Below, in pieces: positions 34,303 through 42,806 of a stretch of 64,000 bases of DNA. Origin of the DNA: Treponema_C sp050937815 (GTDB lineage: Bacteria > Spirochaetota > Spirochaetia > Treponematales > Treponemataceae). Numbering within the stretch: the first letter of the stretch is position 1; each line of letters opens with the position of its first letter. The DNA lies in NCBI RefSeq assembly GCF_050937815.1, contig NZ_JACDIJ010000005.1, positions 1 to 64,000 on the forward strand, given 5' to 3'. The notes under the pieces are model-generated. The model had not been told where the DNA came from and searched no databases. It saw only the letters and a program-made list of their open reading frames with translations. The translations under genes and the position numbers were made by a program.

Positions 34303-35772
34303 ATGAGCGGTACGGAAGACAAAAAAAACAAAGAAGCTTTGTCCGCCCTTTTTACGGATTTTTACGAATTGACGATGGCGCAAGGTTATTGGAAATGCGG
34401 TATGAACTATCCTGCCGTTTTCGATATGTTTTTCCGCCGCCAGCCCTTTGACGGAGGATTTTCGGTTTTTGCCGGAATCGAAACGCTTATAGACGAATTA
34501 ACCGCTTTTTCATTCAGCGAATCGGACATTGCCTTTTTGGATTCACTCGGTATTTTCGAGCCGGACTTTTTGGATTATTTAAAAACCTTCCGTTTTACCG
34601 GCGATGTATATGCAATGAAAGAAGGTTCGATTGTTTTTCCGAACGAGCCTTTGGTGCGCGTTCATGCGGATCTTATTCAAGCACAAATTATCGAAGGCTT
34701 GGTTTTAAATACCCTTAATTTTCAAAGCCTTATTGCAACAAAGTCGGCCCGTGTCTGGCTTGCTTCAAAAAAAGGTTCCATTATGGAATTCGGATTGCGG
34801 CGCGCCCAAGGTTCGGACGGAGCTATGAGCGCATCGCGGGCGGCCTATATCGGAGGCGCTTCAAGCACAAGCAATACCCTTGCAGGAAAACGCTTCGGTA
34901 TTCCGGTTACGGGAACTATGGCGCATTCATGGGTTATGTCCTTTCCGAGCGAACTTGAAGCCTTTGAAGCCTATGCCGATCTTTATCCGGAAAAATCGAT
35001 TTTTTTGTTGGATACCTACGATACTTTAAAATCCGGCATTCACAATGCGGTTAAAGTAGGCAAAAAATTGGCCGCGCGCGGTTACAATTTCGGCGTGCGC
35101 CTCGATTCCGGCGATATTCAGTATTTGTCGGAAGAAGTACGCAAAATTTTGGACAATGCGGGTTTTCCGAAGGCGACTATATCGGTATCAAATGAATTAA
35201 CCGAAAAAATTATCGAAACCCTTGTTGCAGGCGGCGCCCCCATTACGGGCTGGGGAGTCGGGACCCATATGGTAACCGGCGGGAACGAATCGTCTTTTAC
35301 GGGCGTATACAAACTCGCGGCCCGAAAAAACGGTCTTGACGGCGGCTTTATTCCCGCAATGAAATTTTCGGATAATCCGCAAAAAACAACGGATCCGGGT
35401 ATTAAAAATGTGTGGCGCCTTTACGGTGCGGACGGCATGATGAAGGCGGATATCGTCGCCCTTGAAGATGAAATAATCGAAACGGGTAAAGAAAGACGTT
35501 TTTATCATCCTGCCATAGATTACCGCAATTTCAGTTTTACGCCCGATAAGGCGGAAGAGCTTTTAATTAAGCGCATTGAAAACGGTACCCTTACGGAAAC
35601 ACGTAAAGATGAAAAAGAGCGTTTGAAAAAAAGCCGTGAAACGATGCAAAATCAGCTTTCAAAACTCGATATAACCCATCTGCGTATTTTAAATCCGCAT
35701 ATATACAAGGTATCGATTACCGAAAAACTTAAAGATTTAAAGCTTAAATTTATTCAAGAAAGAAAGATTTAA
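34303..35772 (+). CDS. pncB: Nicotinate phosphoribosyltransferase
   Basis: 489 residues after GGAAGGAGGCTGC. Family motifs: FTDFYELTMAQGYWKCGM, FEFGLRRAQGSDGAMSAS-like segment (EFGLRRAQGSDGAMSASRAA), GTMAHSWVMSFPSE, LDTYDTLKSGI and RLDSGDIQYLS, with VGTHMVTGGN near the phosphoribosyl site. It converts nicotinate and PRPP to nicotinate mononucleotide for NAD salvage. The length is that of the larger bacterial type. Confidence 0.95.
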   Translation: MSGTEDKKNKEALSALFTDFYELTMAQGYWKCGMNYPAVFDMFFRRQPFDGGFSVFAGIETLIDELTAFSFSESDIAFLDSLGIFEPDFLDYLKTFRFTGDVYAMKEGSIVFPNEPLVRVHADLIQAQIIEGLVLNTLNFQSLIATKSARVWLASKKGSIMEFGLRRAQGSDGAMSASRAAYIGGASSTSNTLAGKRFGIPVTGTMAHSWVMSFPSELEAFEAYADLYPEKSIFLLDTYDTLKSGIHNAVKVGKKLAARGYNFGVRLDSGDIQYLSEEVRKILDNAGFPKATISVSNELTEKIIETLVAGGAPITGWGVGTHMVTGGNESSFTGVYKLAARKNGLDGGFIPAMKFSDNPQKTTDPGIKNVWRLYGADGMMKADIVALEDEIIETGKERRFYHPAIDYRNFSFTPDKAEELLIKRIENGTLTETRKDEKERLKKSRETMQNQLSKLDITHLRILNPHIYKVSITEKLKDLKLKFIQERKI

Positions 35773-35783
35773 AAATGCGGATT

Positions 35784-36491
35784 TTAGGGCAGATATTCTC
35801 TTTTTATGTTTTTTAAAGCTTCAAACAAGCGGCGCTTCATGGCGGTACTGCCGCCGGTTAACGCTTCAAGCTTTGAGCGCGCCTTTTTGCGTGCCGAATT
35901 GTCTTGATAGGTACAAGTGCAGGTAATACTTTTATAACCGCATTTTTCGGCATGGTCTATAATCGTCCGCTCGTCGGCAAGGCACAGGGGGCGTATAATC
36001 GTTACCGGATATTTATCGTATTTTAAGCGCGGCGGCATTGTCGAAAGTTCCCCCTTTTGCAGGGCGTTCATTAACAGGGTTTCCAAAACATCGTCCAAGT
36101 GGTGGCCGAGGGCTATTTTGTTAAAGCCGTTTTCAATCGCGTAGGTATTCAGTTCGCTTCGCCTTTGGGTGGAACACCACCAGCAATTCATGGCTTTTCC
36201 CGGCTTTAAGCGCGCCAAAACATCGGCACAAATCGTTTTTACGGGGATTCCCCAGCCTTCAAGCTTTTCGCGCAATTCGGCGTGTAACGATGAGCCTATG
36301 CCGCTTTCAACGTGGAGGGCGCACACTTCAAAGCGCTCGCGGCCTTGACGCAGGCGGTCGGCCAAATATTCGGCCAAGGCGGTCGAATCCTTACCGCCTG
36401 AAAGCCCGACAAGAATGCGGTCGTCTTGTTCTATCAATTTATAATCGAATACGGCTTTATCTATTATACGGAACAATTTTGGGCGGCTCAT
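35784..36491 (-). CDS. TtcA-family tRNA 2-thiolation protein
   Basis: 235 residues. PP-loop VGLSGGKDSTALAEYL at the N-terminus; the central CWWCSTQRRSELNTYA supplies a C-x2-C like that of TtcA, followed by KIALGHHLDDVLETLLMNAL. A C-terminal CTCTYQDNSARKKA segment adds Cys. TtcA binds an Fe-S cluster and thiolates cytidine 32 in tRNA. Other short TtcA-like proteins exist, so the exact substrate is uncertain. Divergent from epmA with 43 bp between. Confidence 0.82.
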   Translation of the reverse strand: MSRPKLFRIIDKAVFDYKLIEQDDRILVGLSGGKDSTALAEYLADRLRQGRERFEVCALHVESGIGSSLHAELREKLEGWGIPVKTICADVLARLKPGKAMNCWWCSTQRRSELNTYAIENGFNKIALGHHLDDVLETLLMNALQKGELSTMPPRLKYDKYPVTIIRPLCLADERTIIDHAEKCGYKSITCTCTYQDNSARKKARSKLEALTGGSTAMKRRLFEALKNIKREYLP

Positions 36492-36534
36492 AGCTCATGC
36501 TACCATAAAAACGGCAAAAATGGTATAGTGTCCT

Positions 36535-37641
36535 ATGGATTTGGAACTTTTGCGCGAACGCGCCCGCATTTTGCAAAACATCAGGCGTTTTTTTACCGAG
36601 CGCGGCTACCTTGAACTCGATACCCCCGCCCTCAGCCCCGCCCTTATTCCCGAAACCTGCCTTGAAGTTTTTAAAACCGATTATATAAAACCCGGCACCC
36701 CGCAAAAAAACACAGCCTTGTATTTGGTGCCCTCTCCCGAAGTTTACATCAAACGCATTATAGCGCAGCACAAGGTTGACGTATTCCAATTATCCAAATG
36801 CTACCGGAACGGCGAATCTTCGGCGCGCATACACAGCCCCGAATTTACCATGCTCGAATATTATACAATGAACGCCGATTATAAGGACTCGATGGAAATT
36901 ACCGAACGGCTTTTCAACTTTTTACTCCCGCCCCCTCCGAACGGGCAAAACCGCAGCACCGGCGGAGAAAACTGCAGCGCCGAAGCAGCCGGCACAGACC
37001 CCTGGGATTTTTTACGGCCGCCCTTTATACGCTTAACTATGGACGATGCCTTTGAGCGCTATGCGGGCTTCCGTTTAAGCCGTTATGCTTCGGTACAGGG
37101 CTTGGCAGAGCAAGCGCGCCGCCTTGAACTTGGCGAAAGCACCGAAAACCCCTTCGATACATGGGGCATCGATGACCTCTATGAATTGATTTTCGTCCAT
37201 GCGGTTGAGCCGAATCTGCCCTGCGACAAGCCCGTTTTTTTAACCGATTATCCCGCCTTTGTGCCCTGCCTTGCAAAGGACTGCGCACCGCAAAACGGTT
37301 TATCCGAAAACGGCGCACCGGAAACAGGAAGCGGCGCGCCGGACGTAAAAAACGGCGCACTATGGAAAGAACGCTGGGAACTTTATGCTCAGGGAATCGA
37401 ACTTGCAAACTGTTATACCGAAGAACAAAACCCCGAAAGGGTACACGCTTATTTTGAAACGGAAGGGCGTTTAAAAGAAAAAACCGCCCTCGTACCTCAT
37501 GCATCCGACGGCGAATATTGGAAGATTTTTAATGATTTTCCAAGCTGTTCGGGAGTTGCTCTGGGTGCCGACCGCCTTATAGCCCTTTTATGCGGGAGGA
37601 CGAGCATAGAACCGATACTGCCCTTCCCGCTTGAACTATAG
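36535..37641 (+). CDS. epmA: EF-P lysine lysyltransferase-like protein (EpmA/GenX)
   Basis: 368 residues, a class II lysyl-tRNA synthetase core without the anticodon domain. Motifs: LDTPALSPALIPETCLEVFK, YLVPSPEVYIKRIIA, QLSKCYRNGESSARIHSPEF, GIELANCYTEEQNP and GVALGADRLIALL. It would attach lysine-type residues to elongation factor P. Two low-complexity inserts (about residues 140-158 and 248-272, Gly/Ala/Asn/Pro-rich) interrupt the core. EF-P is not in the window. Confidence 0.88.
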   Translation: MDLELLRERARILQNIRRFFTERGYLELDTPALSPALIPETCLEVFKTDYIKPGTPQKNTALYLVPSPEVYIKRIIAQHKVDVFQLSKCYRNGESSARIHSPEFTMLEYYTMNADYKDSMEITERLFNFLLPPPPNGQNRSTGGENCSAEAAGTDPWDFLRPPFIRLTMDDAFERYAGFRLSRYASVQGLAEQARRLELGESTENPFDTWGIDDLYELIFVHAVEPNLPCDKPVFLTDYPAFVPCLAKDCAPQNGLSENGAPETGSGAPDVKNGALWKERWELYAQGIELANCYTEEQNPERVHAYFETEGRLKEKTALVPHASDGEYWKIFNDFPSCSGVALGADRLIALLCGRTSIEPILPFPLEL

Positions 37642-37732
37642 GGCCGGGCAGCCGCCTGCGGGCACACGTTAAAAAAACGGCTCCGCTTTTCCGCCTTTTG
37701 GGAAGCAAAAAAAGCCGAAGCCGTTTATACGT

Positions 37733-37753
37733 AAAAATCCCGGCAGGATTTTT
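37733..37753. terminator. Bidirectional terminator between epmA and rpmE
   Basis: AAAAATCC pairs with GGATTTTT around CGGCA. The stem's own A and T tracts give a T-run on either strand, suited to two converging transcripts. Confidence 0.6.
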
Positions 37754-37765
37754 AAAAGCGTAAGC

Positions 37766-37981
37766 TTATTGAGCGGCAGTAGGTTTAATGTTAAAGCGCT
37801 TGTTAAAGCGTTCAATACGTCCTGCCGTGTCTACAAGCTTTTGCTTTCCGGTAAAAAACGGGTGGCAGGCCGAGCAAATTTCAACATCGATATTTTTAAC
37901 GGTTGAACGGGTTTCGATAACATTACCGCAAGCGCAGGTAATTTTCGTCAATTGATAATCGGGATGAAGGTCTTTTTTCAT
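37766..37981 (-). CDS. rpmE: Ribosomal protein L31 (zinc-binding type)
   Basis: 71 residues: MKKDLHPDYQLTKITCACGN and EICSACHPFFTGKQKLVDTA carry the four Cys of the zinc-binding form of L31. The tail has RIERFNKRFNI. It is expressed after rho with a 26-bp gap, a common bacterial arrangement. Possession of the C+ form means it depends on zinc. Confidence 0.97.
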   Translation of the reverse strand: MKKDLHPDYQLTKITCACGNVIETRSTVKNIDVEICSACHPFFTGKQKLVDTAGRIERFNKRFNIKPTAAQ

Positions 37982-38007
37982 ATATAACTCCTAGTAATTC
38001 CTGTGTA

Positions 38008-39684
38008 TTAAAAAGATTCGCCGGTATTCATCGAGCGCAAGAATGCTTCATTATTCTTTGTTTTTCGCATTCTGTCAAGCAGTAATTCCATAATTTCCGC
38101 ATCGTCCATCGGATTTATTACTTTGCGCAAGACCCAAATCTTTTGCAGTTCTTCTTCGGTAAGCAATAATTCCTCTTTGCGCGTACTGGACTTTTTAATA
38201 TTGATTGCCGGGAAAAGGCGGCGGTCTGCAAGTTTACGGTCGAGGTTGATTTCCATATTGCCCGTACCTTTAAACTCTTCGAATATAACTTCGTCCATGC
38301 GGCTTCCGGTTTCAATGAGGGCTGTGGATATAATCGTAAGGCTTCCGCCTTCTTCCACGTTGCGCGCCGCACCGAAAAAGCGCTTGGGCTTGTGCAGGGC
38401 GTTCGAGTCCACACCGCCTGAAAGCACCTTTCCCGAAGTGGGAACGGTTTGGTTATAGGCGCGCGCAAGACGGGTAATCGAATCCAAAAAGATAACGACA
38501 TCGCGCTTGTGCTCTACAAGGCGTTTAGCCTTTTCCAATACCATTTCGGCAACCTGCACGTGGCGCGTCGCAGGTTCATCAAAGGTTGAAGAAATAACTT
38601 CGGCGTGTATCGAACGCTCCATTTCCGTAACTTCTTCGGGACGCTCGTCTATAAGCAATACAATAAGATATACTTCAGGATGATTTGCGGTAATCGCGTT
38701 CGCAATTTTTTGCATTAAAATGGTTTTACCGGCCTTCGGAGGCGCAACAATCAGCGCGCGCTGTCCTTTTCCTATCGGAGAAAAAAGATTTATGATACGT
38801 GTCGAAAGCTCATCCGGTCTTGTTTCAAGATTGAGTTTTTCGTCCGGGTGAAGGGGCGTTAAGTTTTCAAAGGGAATGCGCGTTTGGGCGGCCCGTGTTT
38901 CGTCATCGTTAACGGTTTCTATGCGCAACAGGGCAAAAAAGCGCTCTCCTTCTTTCGGCGAGCGGATTTGACCGTAAACCGTATCGCCCGTTTTTAAGTT
39001 AAACAAGCGTATTTGGCTCGGCGAAATATAAATATCGTCCGGCCCGGATAAATAGCTGTTTTGCGGGGAGCGCAAAAAGCCGTAGCCGTCCGGCAAAATC
39101 TCCAAAGCACCGGAAGAAAAAATAATGCCGCCGTGTTCCGTATGCGATTTTAATATAACGAAGATAAGCTCCTGTTTTTTCATCGGAGCCAAATCGTCGC
39201 GCGGAACGCCGTATTGGGCGGCAAGGTCGCGTAAACCCGGCATACTCATTTTCGTTAAATCGTTGATTGAAAGCCGGGGTTTTGAATCGCGGTTTTGCAA
39301 ATCGCTTTCGGCATCATTTACATGAGCGCCCTGTAAGGAAGCCGCATCCAAAGCGTTTTCATCGCTGCGCATATCAAAGGCTTTGTTTTCATTTGCACCG
39401 TTTTCCTGCTTGGAAGCGGCCGAACGGGCGGAAGTTTTGGAACGCACTGCACGCTTGGGCTTTGACCGTACAATAACACGCTTTTCTTTTCCGTTTACGG
39501 GGGAAGAAGGCGTTTCGGTGTCGGCACTCAGCGGCTCACCGTCGGATTGACTCGGTTTTTTAGTACCGCTGTAAGAAGGTTCGTCCGTGAAAGCAAAAGA
39601 ACTTTGAGCTTCAGACTCGGAATTTTCCGCTCCCTCCGCATGATCGGAGTCGTCAATAAAACGGCGTCTTTGATTCATTGCCAT
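38008..39684 (-). CDS. rho: Transcription termination factor Rho
   Basis: 558 residues. The first 130 or so are a charged, low-complexity extension (KRVIVRSKPKRAVRSKTSAR) not found in E. coli Rho. Then come the Rho N-domain (LTKMSMPGLRDLAAQYGVPR), the RNA-binding OB fold (GALEILPDGYGFLRSPQNSY) and the RecA-like ATPase with APPKAGKTILMQK, VIFLDSITRLARAYN and the ending ELLLDRMRKTKNNEAFL. The hexamer ends untranslated transcripts. The start may be the Met two codons later. Confidence 0.96.
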   Translation of the reverse strand: MAMNQRRRFIDDSDHAEGAENSESEAQSSFAFTDEPSYSGTKKPSQSDGEPLSADTETPSSPVNGKEKRVIVRSKPKRAVRSKTSARSAASKQENGANENKAFDMRSDENALDAASLQGAHVNDAESDLQNRDSKPRLSINDLTKMSMPGLRDLAAQYGVPRDDLAPMKKQELIFVILKSHTEHGGIIFSSGALEILPDGYGFLRSPQNSYLSGPDDIYISPSQIRLFNLKTGDTVYGQIRSPKEGERFFALLRIETVNDDETRAAQTRIPFENLTPLHPDEKLNLETRPDELSTRIINLFSPIGKGQRALIVAPPKAGKTILMQKIANAITANHPEVYLIVLLIDERPEEVTEMERSIHAEVISSTFDEPATRHVQVAEMVLEKAKRLVEHKRDVVIFLDSITRLARAYNQTVPTSGKVLSGGVDSNALHKPKRFFGAARNVEEGGSLTIISTALIETGSRMDEVIFEEFKGTGNMEINLDRKLADRRLFPAINIKKSSTRKEELLLTEEELQKIWVLRKVINPMDDAEIMELLLDRMRKTKNNEAFLRSMNTGESF

Positions 39685-39804
39685 TAAATATCTCCATATA
39701 TAAGAAATTGATTACGGGATTGAATATAAAACATTTTTAATACAAGACGTTGTATAGCAGACAATTTATATTACCAAAAAACATACAAAAAGTCAAGCCG
39801 CATA

Positions 39805-40242
39805 TTACACATCTTCCTCTTCTTCGGCAAAGGTACGTTCGGAAACCATTTTTTTATACTCGGCAGCCGATACCGAAAAAATATCCATATCGGGAACTTC
39901 ATCGAGCATTTTTACTTCACCGTGAAAATTCACATTATCCGCAATACGCAAACGGGACGTTTCGACGTTTCCGACAATTTTACTGCCGGAAAACATTTCA
40001 AGCTTTGTTTTTGCGTACATATTGCCCTCCACTTGGCCGGCAATACTTATAGAATCGGCTTTTATTCCGTTTACCGTGCATACACCGTTTTTTTCAATAA
40101 CCAAACTGCCCGTCGATTCGATTGAACCGATAAATTTTCCGGTAATAACCAAATTCCCGGAAAAGGACAGCACTCCGTTTAATTCCGTTTCAGCTCCCAA
40201 TATCGTTAAATCGCCCTCTTTTTGTCTGTATGAAATCGGCAT
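39805..40242 (-). CDS. Bactofilin
   Basis: 145 residues with the bactofilin core of short beta-helix repeats: TILGAETELNGVLSFSGNLV, GKFIGSIESTGSLVIEKNG, IAGQVEGNMYAKTKLEMFSG and SRLRIADNVNFHGEVKM, flanked by short disordered ends. Bactofilins polymerise without nucleotide and organise envelope or cell-shape functions; in spirochaetes they influence cell shape and motility. It is just downstream (8 bp) of lnt. Confidence 0.92.
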   Translation of the reverse strand: MPISYRQKEGDLTILGAETELNGVLSFSGNLVITGKFIGSIESTGSLVIEKNGVCTVNGIKADSISIAGQVEGNMYAKTKLEMFSGSKIVGNVETSRLRIADNVNFHGEVKMLDEVPDMDIFSVSAAEYKKMVSERTFAEEEEDV

Positions 40243-40250
40243 ATATTCTC

Positions 40251-41855
40251 CTATTTTTTCCGTACAAGGCCGGCAATTAAAATAAAAACTGCGGCAATCG
40301 AAAACAAGATTCCGATATAATCGCCTAAAACAGTATATACGGTTTTAGACCGATTTGTCAAAACCGGTATATCCGCCGCCAAATAAGCTTCGCAAAAGGG
40401 GTCGCTCATTGCAACAACTTTGCCGTTGGGATCGATAACGCAGGTTTGTCCGGAAGCCGTAGCCCGTACACTCGGTACTTTGTTTTCAACGGACCGAAAA
40501 ACGGCCATCGACAAATGCTGGTATTGACAGGCAAGACTTTTCGACCATGCATCATTGGAAAGATTGACCAAGGCATTCGCACCGGCATTGACATAACGGC
40601 GGCCGATATAACCGAAAGTATCTTCAAAGCAAATAGGCGTACCGAAATGCAAACCGTCCACATTGAATACCACAGCCTCGTTTCCGGGAGTCCACATGTG
40701 AGTATCGCCGTTTAAAAGCAGGGTGTAGATTTTGGGGAAAATCTTTTCAAAAGGGAAGTATTCGGTAAAGGGAACCAAATGCATTTTATGATACAATTCC
40801 GGTTCGGGCGGAATAACATTTTGTCCCGGACGAAACAATAAAACGGCGTTATAGCTTATTTCGCCTAAACCGCCGGTTCGCGTATAACCTTCGACGGTAT
40901 CGTCATTTCCGATAACAAAGGGAATGTTTTTTGAATCGATATAATGTAAAAGTTCGTCTACCAGGTCGAAGCGCTCTCTGTCGGTTCTAAAGCGGTAATG
41001 CCAGCGTATGCGCGGTACAAAGGCGGTTTCCGGCCATATAACAATATCGGTATCGGGGTGTTCTTGTAAGGCTTTGTCGGTTAGGCGTTTAAGAGTCGTC
41101 AAATCGCGTCTGTATGCTTGAGTTCCCCCTATCCACGGATCCGTATTCGTTTGAATCAATACGGCTTTTTTTACCGGATAATCGTCGTAATTTTCAACGG
41201 ATACAAAACCGTACACGATTATCAACATAAAAACGGCACACCACGCAAAAGCAGCGGCGCGATGACAGCGCATATTTTCTTTTATGATATTCCATACGGA
41301 TTTTCCGCTTTCTTTACGGTTAAAAAGCGGAAATAAAACTTCCGCCCACCATGCGGAAACAAAACTTATAACGGCGCTCAGCCCCCACACACCGACCAGA
41401 TTGGTACACTGAATAAGGTGTATAAGCTGCCAATGAGAATATGCGGTAACTCCGTAATTAAAACCGGCAAACCCCTTTGTTTTAAGATATTCGTATGCAC
41501 ACCACACAATCCACTGGGCAAGCCAAATTTTTTTCCCCCATAAAGACCATGCCGCTTTTAAAGCCGGAAAAACAAGGGCAAATTGAATTCCGTATAAACA
41601 GGAAATAACGGTTATCCCCATCGGATGAAAGGTTGCAAGCCAGCTTGTAAAAACAACATAGCAGCCTATACCGTATATTAATCCGTACAGCGGTACGGTT
41701 TTCCAACTTAAACGGCGGGTAAGTATAAAAACAGGTATAAAAGAAAAATAAGATATAAACGGCAAACCTTGCGCATATATAAAACTGGGCTGGGGCAATG
41801 CAAAAAGAAGTATGCCTGAAAAAAGAAGTGCCGTATCGATAATAATTTTTTTCAT
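40251..41855 (-). CDS. lnt: Apolipoprotein N-acyltransferase Lnt
   Basis: 534 residues from ATG 41855, which overlaps the preceding stop as ATGA. About six N-terminal membrane segments precede a nitrilase-type periplasmic domain. The catalytic Glu is in IVIWPETAFVPR, the Lys region in LYHKMHLVPFTEYFPFEK and the Cys in GTPICFEDTFGYIGR. It N-acylates lipoproteins, of which this window encodes several. Confidence 0.94.
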   Translation of the reverse strand: MKKIIIDTALLFSGILLFALPQPSFIYAQGLPFISYFSFIPVFILTRRLSWKTVPLYGLIYGIGCYVVFTSWLATFHPMGITVISCLYGIQFALVFPALKAAWSLWGKKIWLAQWIVWCAYEYLKTKGFAGFNYGVTAYSHWQLIHLIQCTNLVGVWGLSAVISFVSAWWAEVLFPLFNRKESGKSVWNIIKENMRCHRAAAFAWCAVFMLIIVYGFVSVENYDDYPVKKAVLIQTNTDPWIGGTQAYRRDLTTLKRLTDKALQEHPDTDIVIWPETAFVPRIRWHYRFRTDRERFDLVDELLHYIDSKNIPFVIGNDDTVEGYTRTGGLGEISYNAVLLFRPGQNVIPPEPELYHKMHLVPFTEYFPFEKIFPKIYTLLLNGDTHMWTPGNEAVVFNVDGLHFGTPICFEDTFGYIGRRYVNAGANALVNLSNDAWSKSLACQYQHLSMAVFRSVENKVPSVRATASGQTCVIDPNGKVVAMSDPFCEAYLAADIPVLTNRSKTVYTVLGDYIGILFSIAAVFILIAGLVRKK

Positions 41856-42172
41856 GATTTTTGTGCAGGAACGGGCAGTTCCCACAAAGCGTTTTTAAGT
41901 TCCTGTCCCGATCTGAAAGCGGCTATATAATGAGGCGCAACCGAAAGTTGTTCGCCCGTTTTAGGATTACGTGCACGGGAACGGCCTTTACGGAGCCGCA
42001 GCTCAAAGGTACCGAATCCTCTGAGTTCAATAGTCGAACCGTCTTTTAAAGAGGATTTGATATTTTCAAGTAATGATTCAAGAACAGTCTGCACAATCTT
42101 TTTTTCGTACTTTGTTTTAAGATATACAGAGTCAACTAAATCGAATTTTGTTATTTTTTTTGATTTCATCAA
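41852..42172 (-). CDS. HU/IHF-family DNA-binding protein
   Basis: 106 residues. MMKSKKITKFDLVDSVYLKT, SLLENIKSSLKDGSTIELRG and FGTFELRLRKGRSRARNPKT are the dimer core and the DNA-binding arm of HU; the GEQLSVAPHYIAAFRSGQEL end is normal. It bends DNA as a dimer and organises the nucleoid. It is the first gene of a short operon with lnt and the bactofilin gene. Confidence 0.92.
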   Translation of the reverse strand: MMKSKKITKFDLVDSVYLKTKYEKKIVQTVLESLLENIKSSLKDGSTIELRGFGTFELRLRKGRSRARNPKTGEQLSVAPHYIAAFRSGQELKNALWELPVPAQKS

Positions 42173-42320
42173 AATCTTCTCCGTACTGTCCGGTATCCTA
42201 CATAAACGAAAATAAGCATACCTTTTTTCCGTTTACCAAACATAAAAAAGACTATGGACAAACGCCTGCATAAAAACGGAACTGTCTAAAGCCGGGCATT
42301 TTTAACGGTCCGCCGCGCTC

Positions 42321-42355
42321 GAAATTAAGTCCGTGTTTTATGCAAACTTAATTTC
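42321..42355. repeat. Inverted repeat downstream of rpsT
   Basis: GAAATTAAGT and ACTTAATTTC pair across 15 nt, 14 bp beyond the rpsT stop. It lacks a clean T-run but may end or protect the rpsT transcript. The rest of the 196-bp gap 42173-42368 shows nothing else. Confidence 0.4.
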
Positions 42356-42368
42356 AAAGCCGACTTTT

Positions 42369-42650
42369 TCAGACACTTTTAGTTGAAAATGAAACATTGT
42401 ACAATTTCATCATGCGTGATTTTTTCCGTGAAACGGAATTGCGGGATAAAATCCCCTTACGGCCGGCGGTATCCAGCTCTTTACATAAAAGACGTAACGT
42501 TTCATCGGCAAGCTTTTGATCTTTTGCCTGCACAGCCGCTGTAAATTTCTTTGCACAAGTACGTGCAGCACTTTTTGCCGCTTTATTGCGTAAACGCCTT
42601 TCTTCACTCTGTCTAAATCTTTTTTCCGCAGATGATTTTTTTACTGCCAA
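42369..42650 (-). CDS. rpsT: Ribosomal protein S20
   Basis: 93 residues starting with TTG at 42648-42650, read as M-A-V-K-K-S-S-A-E-K-R-F-R-Q-S-E-E. The TTG is placed 7 bp after GGAGGG; the ATG 60 bp upstream would give a 20-residue extension not found in S20. The sequence RLRNKAAKSAARTCAKKFTA and the helical, Lys/Arg-rich composition are typical. E. coli rpsT also starts at UUG, where it matters for autoregulation. Confidence 0.93.
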   Translation of the reverse strand: MAVKKSSAEKRFRQSEERRLRNKAAKSAARTCAKKFTAAVQAKDQKLADETLRLLCKELDTAGRKGILSRNSVSRKKSRMMKLYNVSFSTKSV

Positions 42651-42806
42651 AGGAAAACCCTCCAAACAAAAACTAAACTTAATGTTATCAAACCGCAGGG
42701 GAATAGTCAAGTACTCTGTCCGTACTCGTATTGAATCACGTAAAAATCTTAGTGCACGGGAGGCACAACTTTCCGTCGGAAAAAAACGGCGGCAAAACTT
42801 CCGTGT

